The notes: generated by a model not told the origin, from the letters alone. Positions 6,461 through 17,456 are shown, numbered from the stretch's first letter. The stretch is DNA of 18,199 bases from REEP01 sp964517265 (GCA_964517265.1 CAZFBS010000051.1:1-18199); one strand, 5' to 3'. Made by a program: numbers and translations.

Positions 6461-7102
6461 TCAGATTTTCTTCGGCGGATTGATGCTGATCGCGAAACCG
6501 CGCGTGATCGTCAAGGTGCCGCCGCGCTTGGTCGTGTGCTGGCGCGTTGTTGAGCGGGTCCCGGTGATCTCGCCCTCGGCAAGAGGAACCGTGTTAGCCG
6601 TCGTTTGAGCGGTCTCGCCGTTCGCATACGTCCAGCCCCATCCCCAGGAGATGATGACCGGCCCTCGCTCGATCGCCTTCGTTTTGATCCCCCCGACCGC
6701 GAAGGCGTTGTCGCCGAGGGCTTCGCCCGAGACGCTGACGTCGACACCGGCGTAGGTTGCATCATTCTTGGCGATCAACGACAGGCTGTTCGCGTCGATC
6801 TCAGCGGACACATCGCCGGCCGCTCGAATGGTTGCTTCACCGTATGTTTGCGCCTTCCGCTCGTCGGTGCGCTTGGAGTTCGCTTTGGTAAGGGCCACCG
6901 CGAGCGCCGCACCCAACCGCGAGCGGCCCACGGCCTCCGCATTGGTATCCTGAACGATCCGCCCGCCAGCGGTGACGGCGTCCATCTGCGCCGCATCGAG
7001 GCGCATCAGGTCCGAAGCTCGTGCGTCGGCTCCGGTCAACAAGATTGTGACTGACAAGAAGGATGCGGCGACGGCCGCTGATTTTATGGATTTTTGAAAC
7101 AT
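6461..7102 (-). CDS. Small exported paralogue P6 (double-glycine-like motif; P5/P6 subfamily)
   Basis: A 213-residue protein. I use ATG 7102, with AGGGGA about 8 nt upstream, because the signal peptide starts there; the frame continues to 7129. Residues 1-30 are a signal peptide (SFLSVTILLTGADARAS), and DLMRLDAAQMDAVTAG is at 31-46, with the usual EP replaced by DL. Homology to P5 is visible in the core NSLSLIAKNDATYAGVDV, the turn GEALGDNAFAV, a WGWGWTYANGET strand matching GYTYAEGDS, and the end GTLTITRGFAISINP. The Trp-rich WGWGW run is distinctive and suggests beta strands. The C-terminus is basic (PPKKI). It has no enzyme motif and no Cys. It probably forms its own transcription unit, with a strong hairpin behind it and a long upstream region. 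Confidence 0.75.
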   Translation of the reverse strand: MFQKSIKSAAVAASFLSVTILLTGADARASDLMRLDAAQMDAVTAGGRIVQDTNAEAVGRSRLGAALAVALTKANSKRTDERKAQTYGEATIRAAGDVSAEIDANSLSLIAKNDATYAGVDVSVSGEALGDNAFAVGGIKTKAIERGPVIISWGWGWTYANGETAQTTANTVPLAEGEITGTRSTTRQHTTKRGGTLTITRGFAISINPPKKI

Positions 7103-7530
7103 CGAACCGGTCCCCTGGTTGCCCCGCACGACGGCCGCGTATCTTCGGGCCGCCGCTGCTGATAGGGGGCAAGACTACAGGAGAGACCGGGCGGAGGACA
7201 ATTTCATTGGTATCTCAAGGCACTACCAAGATAGATGTACCCAAGGTTGTCCAGGCGTGCACCCGAAGTGTAGCAAAAACAGCGGGACAGAACTTTCGGC
7301 TCTCGCCCTTAAACGACGATCGCCGCAACCCGATTGCCGGGGTCCGTGTCCCTGACAGCTTGGCCCTTGCGCAGGCGTTTGCGCCGGCCGCCTGTGCTGC
7401 GGCCGGTGGCGGGAGTTGCGGGCGCCGCCATCCCGCCGCTGGATTGGCGTTGCCCGTCGAGAATTCCTGAGCAACGCGCAATCCGGCCGCCGCTGTGACG
7501 CGCTCCTCGGCGTCTCAATCGGCCGCAAGC
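7103..7530. other. Gene-free region between P7 and P6
   Basis: No gene is supported. Features seen: GTACCCAAG (7238-7246; minus strand CTTGGGTAC), similar to the GTAC block in the other upstream modules; a dyad TTGGTA/TACCAA (7207-7212 with 7224-7229, 11-nt spacer) about 105-127 nt before the P6 start, a possible operator; and a GC-rich hairpin CCGGCCGC/GCGGCCGG (7384-7391 with 7399-7406) without a T-run, which could end the P7 transcript. Confidence 0.4.
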
Positions 7531-8004
7531 TTAGTGCTTGCCGAACCGATCGAGCAGTGCCGCCAATTTCTTTTCGTGTTTGGCGATGCGATCCGCCACG
7601 CTCTGTTGCGTCTTGGCGATCCGATCGGCCACGCTCTGTTGCTTCTTGGCAATCCGCGCATGCGCTTTGTCGGCATCCTTCTTCACCTTCTTGGGACCAA
7701 CATCTTTCTTGGGGGCGCGGTCCGCATGATCCTTAATGTCTTTCTCGATGTCCTTCTTGAAGACTGTCTTCCCGTTCTCTTTGATGACCACGGTGGCGCG
7801 GGTGCTGCTCTTGTCTCCTTTGGTTTTGACCATGCTGGCGCTGCTATGCGTACTGATCTTCACATTGCCGGCGGTGACGGCGTCCATCTGCGCCGCGGTC
7901 AGGCGCATCGGTTCCGCGGCCAACGCCCCGCTGCCGACAACGGCCGTGGCGGAGAGGAGCGTTGCAGCAGCAAAAGACGTAGATGTCGGAAGAATCCATT
8001 TCAT
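7531..8004 (-). CDS. Small exported paralogue P7 (double-glycine-like motif, Lys-rich, tandem 11-residue repeat)
   Basis: A 157-residue protein. ATG 8004 is chosen because the preceding GGAAACACAGTCA matches the leader of P3; an ATG at 8019 is possible. The signal peptide covers residues 1-30 (VVGSGALAA), and EPMRLTAAQMDAVTAG is at 31-46. The mature part is Lys-rich: SSTRATVVIKENGKTVFKKD resembles the DG/NGxxTV part of P3, then a basic stretch, then two perfect but for the last residue copies of QQSVADRIAK[T/H] (122-132 and 133-143) preceded by a degenerate copy. The repeats form an amphipathic helix or coiled coil. With P2, P3 and P4 it shares the upstream module. It is the first paralogue after dadA. 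Its function is unknown. Confidence 0.75.
   Translation of the reverse strand: MKWILPTSTSFAAATLLSATAVVGSGALAAEPMRLTAAQMDAVTAGNVKISTHSSASMVKTKGDKSSTRATVVIKENGKTVFKKDIEKDIKDHADRAPKKDVGPKKVKKDADKAHARIAKKQQSVADRIAKTQQSVADRIAKHEKKLAALLDRFGKH
7576..7641 (-). repeat. Tandem 33-bp coding repeat in P7
   Basis: Two adjacent in-frame 33-bp units (7609-7641 and 7576-7608) encode QQSVADRIAKT and QQSVADRIAKH. Eleven residues equals three helical turns, so length change by whole units would preserve the helix pattern. Confidence 0.7.
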
Positions 8005-8072
8005 TGACTGTGTTTCCATTCTCTATCAGCGAGAGATCCCACCGGGACTGGCTCTACACGCGCGATACGACT

Positions 8073-8175
8073 GTTGCGAGGCACCTGCTGCATATGTCGG
8101 GACCCTACGATATCGTGATAGCACCAAAGAGGGACAGACCACCTTTAGAGAGGATGGCTTACTTCGTTCGTGGTA
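8073..8175 (-). promoter_or_regulatory. Conserved upstream module of P7
   Basis: On the minus strand: CCACGAACGAAG, then TCTAAAGGTGGTCTGTCCCT (8131-8150), then 13 nt, then ACGATATCG, then GCAGCAGGTGCCTCGCAAC. It aligns with the P2 module block by block (AACGA, AAAGG..TCTGTCCCT, ACGATA, GCAGGTGC) with nearly the same spacing. It begins just after the dadA stop, so P7 is likely transcribed independently of dadA. Confidence 0.55.
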
Positions 8176-8192
8176 GTCAGGTTCTACCGGTA

Positions 8193-9452
8193 TCACTGCG
8201 CGCCGAACCGCCCGGCGCCGAGACCGTCCAGCGAGATTTCCGGGCTCGTGCCGCTGATCAGATCGGCGACGACGCGGCCCGATCCGCAGGCCATCGTCCA
8301 GCCGAGGGTGCCGTGACCGGTGTTGAGATAGAGGCCGGCGATCGAGGTGGCGCCGACCACCGGCACGCCATCGGGGGTCGAGGGCCTGAGGCCCGCCCAG
8401 AACTCGGCCTGCGACGCATCCCCACAATCGGGAAACAGCTCCAGAGCCTTTTCAAGGAGGAAGCGGGCGCGTCTGTCCGAAACGGAGGCGTCGTAGCCGG
8501 CGAACTCGGCGGTGCCGGCGATACGCAGGCGATCGCCGAGCCGGCTGTAGACCATCTTGAACTCATCGTCGATCAGGCTGACGACCGGGGCTCCGGAGTG
8601 ACCGCCGACCGGCAAGGTCACCGAATACCCCTTGGCGGGATAAACGGGAATTTTGATCCCGAGATCGCGCAAAAGCAGCGGCGAATAGCTGCCGAGGGCG
8701 ACCACGCAGGCGTCCGCCCCCAGCCGACCGTGCTCGGTCTCGGCGCCGGTGCAGCGACCGCCTTCGCAGACGATCCGCCCGATGGTGGTCTCGTACTGGA
8801 ACTCCACGCCGAGGCCCGCACACACCTCGGCAAGGCCGACGGTAAAGGCATGGGCATCGCCGCTCTCGTCGTCCGGGCTGAAGATGCCGCCGACCAGCCG
8901 GTCGCGCGTGGCGGCGAGTGCGGGTTCGATCTCAACGCAGCCCTCGGCAGAGACGATGCGGCGGCGACAGCCATGCCGGTCCATCACCGCGACCAGGGGC
9001 AACGCCGCGGCATATTCGCCTTCATCGCGAAAGATGTGGAGGATGCCGCGGCTCAAGTGATCGTAGCGAATGCCGGTCTCGGCGCGCAGCCGGGCGAGCT
9101 CAACGCGGCTGTAGAGCGCAAGGCGCAACGCCCGCTCGATGTTGATCAGCATCCTCTCGTGGGTACAGTTGCCGAGAAACCGCACCAGCCAAGCCCACAG
9201 TCCCGGATCGGCGCGCGGATGGATCAGCAGCGGTGCCTCTGCCTTGCCCAGCCACTTCAGCGCCTTCCACGGCGTGGTCGGGCTCGCCCAGGGCGTTGCG
9301 TGATTGGCCGAGATCTGACCGCCGTTGGCAAAGCTGGTCTCCAAAGCCGGCCCCGGCCGACGATCGACGACAACAACGGCATGACCGCGGCGGGCGAGAT
9401 ACCAGGCGGTGGCCATGCCGATGACGCCGGCGCCCAGGACCAGCACCTTCAT
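8193..9452 (-). CDS. dadA: D-amino acid dehydrogenase, FAD-dependent (DadA)
   Basis: A 419-residue orthologue of E. coli DadA (432 residues), recognisable over its full length. The N-terminal FAD-binding motif GAGVIG is at residues 7-12 with Asp30 closing the second strand. Then come LETSFANGGQIS, the block IPVYPAKGYSVTLP, GLRPSTPDGVPVVG and the C-terminal LNTGHGTLGWTMACGSG that closes around the flavin. It oxidises D-amino acids, classically D-alanine, to the 2-oxo acid plus ammonia and passes electrons to the membrane respiratory chain. Start ATG 9452 has GGGAGG 7 nt upstream. No alanine racemase or Lrp-type regulator is visible nearby; the upstream side is lost in the N gap. It has no evident link to the paralogue cluster. 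Confidence 0.93.
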   Translation of the reverse strand: MKVLVLGAGVIGMATAWYLARRGHAVVVVDRRPGPALETSFANGGQISANHATPWASPTTPWKALKWLGKAEAPLLIHPRADPGLWAWLVRFLGNCTHERMLINIERALRLALYSRVELARLRAETGIRYDHLSRGILHIFRDEGEYAAALPLVAVMDRHGCRRRIVSAEGCVEIEPALAATRDRLVGGIFSPDDESGDAHAFTVGLAEVCAGLGVEFQYETTIGRIVCEGGRCTGAETEHGRLGADACVVALGSYSPLLLRDLGIKIPVYPAKGYSVTLPVGGHSGAPVVSLIDDEFKMVYSRLGDRLRIAGTAEFAGYDASVSDRRARFLLEKALELFPDCGDASQAEFWAGLRPSTPDGVPVVGATSIAGLYLNTGHGTLGWTMACGSGRVVADLISGTSPEISLDGLGAGRFGAQ

Positions 9453-9516
9453 GCCCGACCTCCCGCCACCGTCGGCCTCCCCATTTGTTGGCATGCTCTC
9501 CAAGTTCTTATAGGCT

Positions 9517-9616
9517 NNNNNNNNNNNNNNNNNNNNNNNNNNNNNNNNNNNNNNNNNNNNNNNNNNNNNNNNNNNNNNNNNNNNNNNNNNNNNNNNNNNN
9601 NNNNNNNNNNNNNNNN
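9517..9616. other. Assembly gap (100 N)
   Basis: Exactly 100 unknown bases, the conventional length for a gap of unknown size. It removes the 5' end of the nnr gene and whatever lies upstream of dadA. The junction order of the two sides therefore depends on scaffolding. Confidence 0.98.
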
Positions 9617-10845
9617 TGAAAGGCGATGCGGCGGTCAATGCCGCGCGCTGGAGGGGGGGTGTGCGGGCGATGGAACCGGCGCTGTTCGAGCGCGATCCGC
9701 TGGTGGTGGACGCCCTGTTCGGTGCCGGGCTGGCGCGCCCGCTGGAGGGATCTGCGGCCGAGGCGATCGAGACCGTCAACGCGCGCGGGCTCGACTGCGT
9801 CGCCGTCGACGTGCCGAGCGGCGTTGCCGGCGACAGCGGCGCGGTGCTGGGCACGGCCCCGCGCTGCCGGCTGACCGTCACGTTCTTCCGCGCCAAGCCC
9901 GGCCACTGGCTGCTGCCGGGGCGCGCCCTGTGCGGAACGCTGGCGGTGGCGGACATCGGCATTCCCGCATCCGTCCTCGCCGCGATCGGCCCCAGCGCCT
10001 TCGTCAACACGCCCGGGCTGTGGTTGCCGCAATTCCCGTGGCCGCGCCTCGGCGGCAACAAGTACAGCCGCGGCCATGCCGTCATTCTCGGCGGCACGAT
10101 GACCGGCGCGGCGCGGCTCGCGGCCGACGGCGCTCGGCGGATCGGCGCCGGCCTCCTCACCATCGTGGCGCCGCCGGACTCGGCCCCCATCTTTGCTGCG
10201 GGCGCCCCCGGAACGATTGTCGTTTCCGCCGCCAACCGGGAGGCGTTCGATGCCTACATCGCCGATGATCGACGCAATGCGGTTCTGATCGGCCCTGGCG
10301 CCGGCGTGACCGCCGAGACCGCGGCGCAGGTGCATTCCGCGCTGGCCCGCAACAAAGCCTGCGTCCTCGACGCCGATGCGCTGTCCGTCTTTGCCGACGA
10401 TCACGAGGCGTTCTACCGAGCGCTCAACCCGCACTGCGTGCTGACGCCGCACGAGGGCGAGTTCGCCCGCATCTTCAGCCTGGAGGGCGACAAGCTTGCC
10501 CGCAGCCGGGCGGCGGCAGCGCGCGCCGGGGCCGTCGTGCTGCTGAAGGGCGCCGATACGGTCATCGCCGCGCCTGACGGCCGGGTCGCGATCAACACCA
10601 ATGCGCCGCCGGATCTGGCCACCGCCGGCAGCGGCGACGTGCTGGCGGGGATGATCCTCGGCCTGCTTGCGGCGCAGATGGAGCCGTTCGAAGCCGCGTG
10701 CGCCGCGAGTTGGATCCATGGTCGGATCGCTGCCGGCCACGGCCCCGGCTTGATCGCCGAGGATCTGGCAAGCGGTATTCCGAGCGCTCTCAACCAGCTT
10801 CGGATCGAAGCCGGGGGCGGCTTGGGCTCGTCCCCAACGGTGTGA
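9617..10845 (+). CDS. nnr: Bifunctional NAD(P)H-hydrate repair enzyme, 5' end missing
   Basis: The visible part is 408 residues and enters in frame from the gap at 9619. Visible residues 1 to about 130 are the end of the YjeF_N epimerase domain (KGDAAVNAARW, VVDALFGAGLARPL, VDVPSGVAGDSG). Residues about 134-408 are the ADP/ATP-dependent dehydratase of the ribokinase-like fold, with NKYSRGHAVILGG, LTPHEGEFARIF, LLKGADTVIAAPDG and the catalytic TAGSGDVLAG (Asp340 of the visible part). The enzyme epimerises and dehydrates damaged NAD(P)H hydrates back to NAD(P)H in the cytoplasm. The missing part is roughly the first third of the epimerase domain. The gene is followed within 4 bp by the -35 of the tRNA-Leu promoter. 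Confidence 0.92.
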
Positions 10846-10848
10846 CAA

Positions 10849-10877
10849 TTGACCACCACTGGTGAGGCCGCTAGATT
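10849..10877 (+). promoter_or_regulatory. Sigma70-type promoter of tRNA-Leu
   Basis: TTGACC (10849-10854), a 17-bp spacer and TAGATT (10872-10877), with the tRNA beginning 33 nt downstream of the -10. Both boxes and the spacing are good. The -10 word is the same as in the HU gene promoter candidate. Confidence 0.65.
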
Positions 10878-10910
10878 GGCGTTCGCCTTGCCGCGGGTTC
10901 TGCTACGAAA

Positions 10911-10995
10911 GCGGGCGTGGTGGAACTGGTAGACACGCAGGTTTTAGGTACCTGTGACGAAAGTCGTGGGGGTTCAAATCCCTCCGCCCGCACCA
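10911..10995 (+). tRNA. tRNA-Leu (anticodon UAG)
   Basis: The 85-nt gene has a 7-bp acceptor stem GCGGGCG/CGCCCGC, discriminator A and an encoded CCA. The anticodon stem CAGGT/ACCTG encloses the loop TTTAGGT with anticodon TAG at 10945-10947. The long variable arm (TGACGAAAGTCG) and GGTTCAAATCC T-arm confirm a type II leucine tRNA reading CUN codons. Confidence 0.97.
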
Positions 10996-11088
10996 CATGC
11001 TGAAGGACACGTGCGCCGAGAGGACGGTTTTTTAACCAGCTAGTAGGACTTTGGCCGCTGTACGCCGCCAAAGGCTTTCAGGGGTCAG

Positions 11089-12678
11089 ATGCAAGTCACG
11101 GAAGTCAAGACAGAAGGGCTGGAGCGGGAATTTCACGTCGCTGTTCCTGCCGTGGAAATCGAACAGAGAATCAACAGCCGATTGCAGGAACTCGCGCGAA
11201 CGATCCGGATGCCGGGATTCCGGCCGGGCAAAGCGCCGATGTCGTTGCTGCGCAGCCGTTACGGGCAGTCGGTGCTGGGCGAAGCGCTGGAGCAGACTCT
11301 GAACGAGTCCTCGCGGACGGTGCTTAGCGAACGCGGTCTGAGGCCGGCGGGCCAGCCGAAGATCGAAATCGTGACGGCGGGCGATGGCGCCGATCTGGAA
11401 TACAAGCTTGCCGTCGAACTGCTGCCGGAGATCGAGCCGATCGACTACGGCAAGATCGTGCTGGAGCGTCTGGTTGCGGAACCGGCCCAAACCGACATCG
11501 ACTCGGCCCTGGAGCGGTTGGCGCAGAATTTGAAGTCTTCCCAGCCGATCGAGGAGGAGAGAGCCGCGCTTCCGGGAGATGTGGTGGTGATCGACTACGT
11601 CGGCCGCGTTGATGGAGAGGAGTTCGAAGGCGGCAAGGCCGAGAACTACGAGCTTGAGCTGGGTGCCAATGACTTCGTTCCCGGCTTCGAAGACCAGCTG
11701 ATCGGTGCCCGGCCGGGGGAAACCCGGGACGTCACGGTGACCTTCCCGGAGCAGTTTCCAGCTCGCGAGCTGGCTGGCCAGGAAGCCGTCTTCACGGTGA
11801 CCGTGAAGGAGATTCGGCAGAGCATCCCCTCGCCGATCGACGACAGCCTCGCCGTCAAGCTCGGCCTGGAAACTCTCGATGATCTCCGTGAACAGCTAAA
11901 GGCGGCGCGGGCGCGCGATCTCGGCTCGATCTCCCGCATGCGGCTGAAACGGCAACTGCTGGACACCCTCTCGGGCATGTACACCTTCGAGGTGCCCAAG
12001 GGCATGACTGAACGCGAGTTCCAGAACATCACGCGGCAACTTGCGGCGGAGCGCAAGGAGCCGGAAGGCGATGCGCATGAGCATGAGCATGAGCATGAGC
12101 ATGACCATGACCACCAACATCCACATGATCATGACCACGATCATGAGCATGAGCATGAGCATGAGCATCAACACGCCCATGAGCACGAGCACGCCCATGA
12201 CCACGATCATGAGCACGATCATGAACACGAGCACGATCATGAGGATGCCGAGAAACCCTCGCTGGAGCACTTGAGCGAGCAGGAGATTGCGGAATACCGC
12301 ACGATCGCGGAGCGCCGGGTCCGCCTCGGACTGGTGCTGGCCGAGGTGGGGCGCCTCAACAATCTGCAGGTAACGCAAGAGGAGCTGAACCGGGCGATGA
12401 TGGCGGAAGTGCGTCGCTATCCCGGTCAGGAGCGGGACGTGCTGAATTTTTTCAAGAAGAATCCTGCTGCCGCCGAAGGACTGGCGGGCCCCATTCTCGA
12501 GGAAAAGGTCGTCGACTTCATTTTGGAGATGGGAACGGTGACCGAGCGCCACGTCTCCAGTGACGATTTGCTGAAAAGCGAGGAGGAGGCAAGTTCCTCC
12601 GCCGAGGCGGAAAACGCGGAACAAGATGGAGCGCAAGCCGAGGCGGGCGACGACGGCAAGACAGGCGCGAGCGGCTAG
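11089..12678 (+). CDS. tig: Trigger factor with a His-rich insertion
   Basis: A 529-residue ribosome-associated chaperone and peptidyl-prolyl isomerase. The N-terminal ribosome-binding domain carries the signature GFRPGKAP (about 43-50). The FKBP-type PPIase domain lies at about 160-245 (GDVVVIDYVGRVDGEEFEGG). The C-terminal helical chaperone domain has KRQLLDTLSGMYTFEVPKGM and ERRVRLGLVLAEVGR. Most trigger factors are about 430-450 residues. The excess is a tract at residues 330-384, where every second residue is His (28 in all) with Glu, Asp, Gln, Pro or Ala between, inserted between helices of the C-terminal arm domain, plus an acidic, Ser/Glu-rich tail from about 498. A metal-binding role, as for the His-rich tail of the isomerase SlyD, is inference. 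Start ATG 11089 follows AGGGGTCAG. It heads the clpP-clpX-lon block, as in many bacteria. Confidence 0.95.
   Translation: MQVTEVKTEGLEREFHVAVPAVEIEQRINSRLQELARTIRMPGFRPGKAPMSLLRSRYGQSVLGEALEQTLNESSRTVLSERGLRPAGQPKIEIVTAGDGADLEYKLAVELLPEIEPIDYGKIVLERLVAEPAQTDIDSALERLAQNLKSSQPIEEERAALPGDVVVIDYVGRVDGEEFEGGKAENYELELGANDFVPGFEDQLIGARPGETRDVTVTFPEQFPARELAGQEAVFTVTVKEIRQSIPSPIDDSLAVKLGLETLDDLREQLKAARARDLGSISRMRLKRQLLDTLSGMYTFEVPKGMTEREFQNITRQLAAERKEPEGDAHEHEHEHEHDHDHQHPHDHDHDHEHEHEHEHQHAHEHEHAHDHDHEHDHEHEHDHEDAEKPSLEHLSEQEIAEYRTIAERRVRLGLVLAEVGRLNNLQVTQEELNRAMMAEVRRYPGQERDVLNFFKKNPAAAEGLAGPILEEKVVDFILEMGTVTERHVSSDDLLKSEEEASSSAEAENAEQDGAQAEAGDDGKTGASG
12076..12240 (+). repeat. CAT-GAG/CAT-GAC hexanucleotide repeat in tig
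   Basis: About 27 imperfect 6-bp units (mostly CATGAG, CATGAC, CATGAT, CACGAG, CACGAT) encode the His-x tract. Being a multiple of six, copy-number change keeps the frame and the alternating pattern. Interspersed CAC and CAT codons suggest the protein pattern, not only slippage, has been kept. Confidence 0.85.
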
Positions 12679-12814
12679 CGGAGGCGCTTTATTCGTCCAT
12701 ATTGATCGTGCTGCCGAGGCTCACGGCATTTCGCCCGTTGCTCTTCCTCACCGGCAGAACCATCTCAGCCATGTCAAGCTGGCGAAGGATCGTCGGCGTT
12801 TGGACCAGGGGACC

Positions 12815-13480
12815 ATGAACAAATTTTCACGACTTCCCGACTCTCTTGAGACGACGATGAATACGCTGGTGCCGATGGTCGTCGAGACCACCAGCCGCGG
12901 CGAGCGGGCCTACGATATCTATTCGCGCCTGCTGAAGGAGCGCATCATCTTTGTTACCGGCGGGATCAATGATGTTGTCTCAAGCCTGATCTGCGCTCAG
13001 TTGCTCTTCCTCGAATCGGAGAATCCGAACAAGGACATCGCCTTTTACATCAACTCGCCGGGCGGCATCGTGACGTCGGGCCTCGCGATCTACGACACCA
13101 TGCAATACATTCGCCCGCCGGTCTCGACGGTCTGCATCGGCCAAGCCGCCTCGATGGGATCGCTGCTGCTGGCCGCCGGCGCCACTGGGAAGCGCTATGC
13201 CTTGCCCAATGCTCGAATCATGGTGCACCAGCCATCAGGAGGAGCGCAAGGACAGGCGACCGACATCGAAATCCAGGCGCGGGAAATTCTCGCCTTGAAA
13301 TCACGGCTTAACGATATCTACGTCAGACATACCGGACAATCGCTGGACGTGATCGAATCGTCGTTGGAGCGAGACAGGTTCATGAACGCGCAGGAGGCGA
13401 AAGATTTCGGTATTGTTGACGAGGTGGTGACAAGCCGGCCGGCGTTGCCGGATGAAAGTCCGAAGCCGGGAAGTCGGTAA
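12815..13480 (+). CDS. clpP: ATP-dependent Clp protease proteolytic subunit ClpP
   Basis: A 221-residue serine peptidase forming the tetradecameric chamber that ClpX feeds. Catalytic triad: Ser113 in GQAASMGSLL, His138 in IMVHQPSGG, Asp187 in SLERDRFMN, with the same spacings as E. coli precursor S111/H136/D185. I chose ATG 12815 because AGGGGACC precedes it. An ATG at 12857 (MNTLVPMVVE) would give the usual mature N-terminus, so the first 14 residues are probably a propeptide removed by self-cleavage. The frame is open further upstream to 12626 inside tig, which is not used. clpX lies 176 bp downstream with a possible promoter of its own. Confidence 0.96.
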   Translation: MNKFSRLPDSLETTMNTLVPMVVETTSRGERAYDIYSRLLKERIIFVTGGINDVVSSLICAQLLFLESENPNKDIAFYINSPGGIVTSGLAIYDTMQYIRPPVSTVCIGQAASMGSLLLAAGATGKRYALPNARIMVHQPSGGAQGQATDIEIQAREILALKSRLNDIYVRHTGQSLDVIESSLERDRFMNAQEAKDFGIVDEVVTSRPALPDESPKPGSR

Positions 13481-13595
13481 ATCCCGGCGCGAAAGCGGCT
13501 GAATGGCGGCTGAATGGAGGGTCATGGCCCCATCTGAGGCTGCCACAGCGGCGGGCAAGCCTGTACGCTACAACCTGTGGCGATGCTTTTTGCGA

Positions 13596-13625
13596 TTGAG
13601 CGCACGGGGCGACTGTGCCTAACAT
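13596..13625 (+). promoter_or_regulatory. Candidate clpX promoter
   Basis: TTGAGC (13596-13601), an 18-bp spacer and TAACAT (13620-13625) lie 32 bp before the clpX start. The match to sigma70 consensus is fair; no heat-shock sigma32 match was recognised. Confidence 0.4.
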
Positions 13626-13656
13626 AATTCACTCGCAGACGCGAAGGATCTAGACG

Positions 13657-14922
<1,266 letters not shown>

Positions 14923-15041
14923 GGGTTGTATTGCCACCCGGCCCTTGACCCTCCTCTGCCCGCAGGCCACTTGTTAGTCAGTGCCGAAGGCGCACGCGCG
15001 AGCAGCGCTTCCGGCTCTTCTTTTCCAAGCCAGAGGGCATA

Positions 15042-17456
<2,415 letters not shown>

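Noticed and set aside
355..8004. Classical class II bacteriocin cluster
   Set aside because: The substrates have Sec signal peptides before the glycine-type motif, the C39 domain has no ABC transporter, and no immunity gene is visible, so the classical model does not fit as it stands.
7983..10268. Very long open frames crossing the N gap (both strands)
   Set aside because: They run through 100 unknown bases and lie antisense or out of frame to clear dadA and nnr homology.
12076..12240. Regular repeat that could look like a CRISPR array or VNTR locus
   Set aside because: The unit is 6 bp, in frame and coding, with no spacers.
11896..12636. Antisense frame within tig encoding a Met/Leu/Val-rich, membrane-like stretch
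   Set aside because: It is only the reverse reading of the CATGAG-type repeat; no ribosome site or homology, and the sense strand is a clear trigger factor.
12626..12814. Upstream extension of clpP starting inside tig
   Set aside because: The extra residues are not ClpP-like; the AGGGGA ribosome site points to the ATG at 12815.
14945..14973. Heat-shock type promoter before lon
   Set aside because: A TTGACC is present at 14945, but no acceptable -10 lies 14-18 bp downstream.
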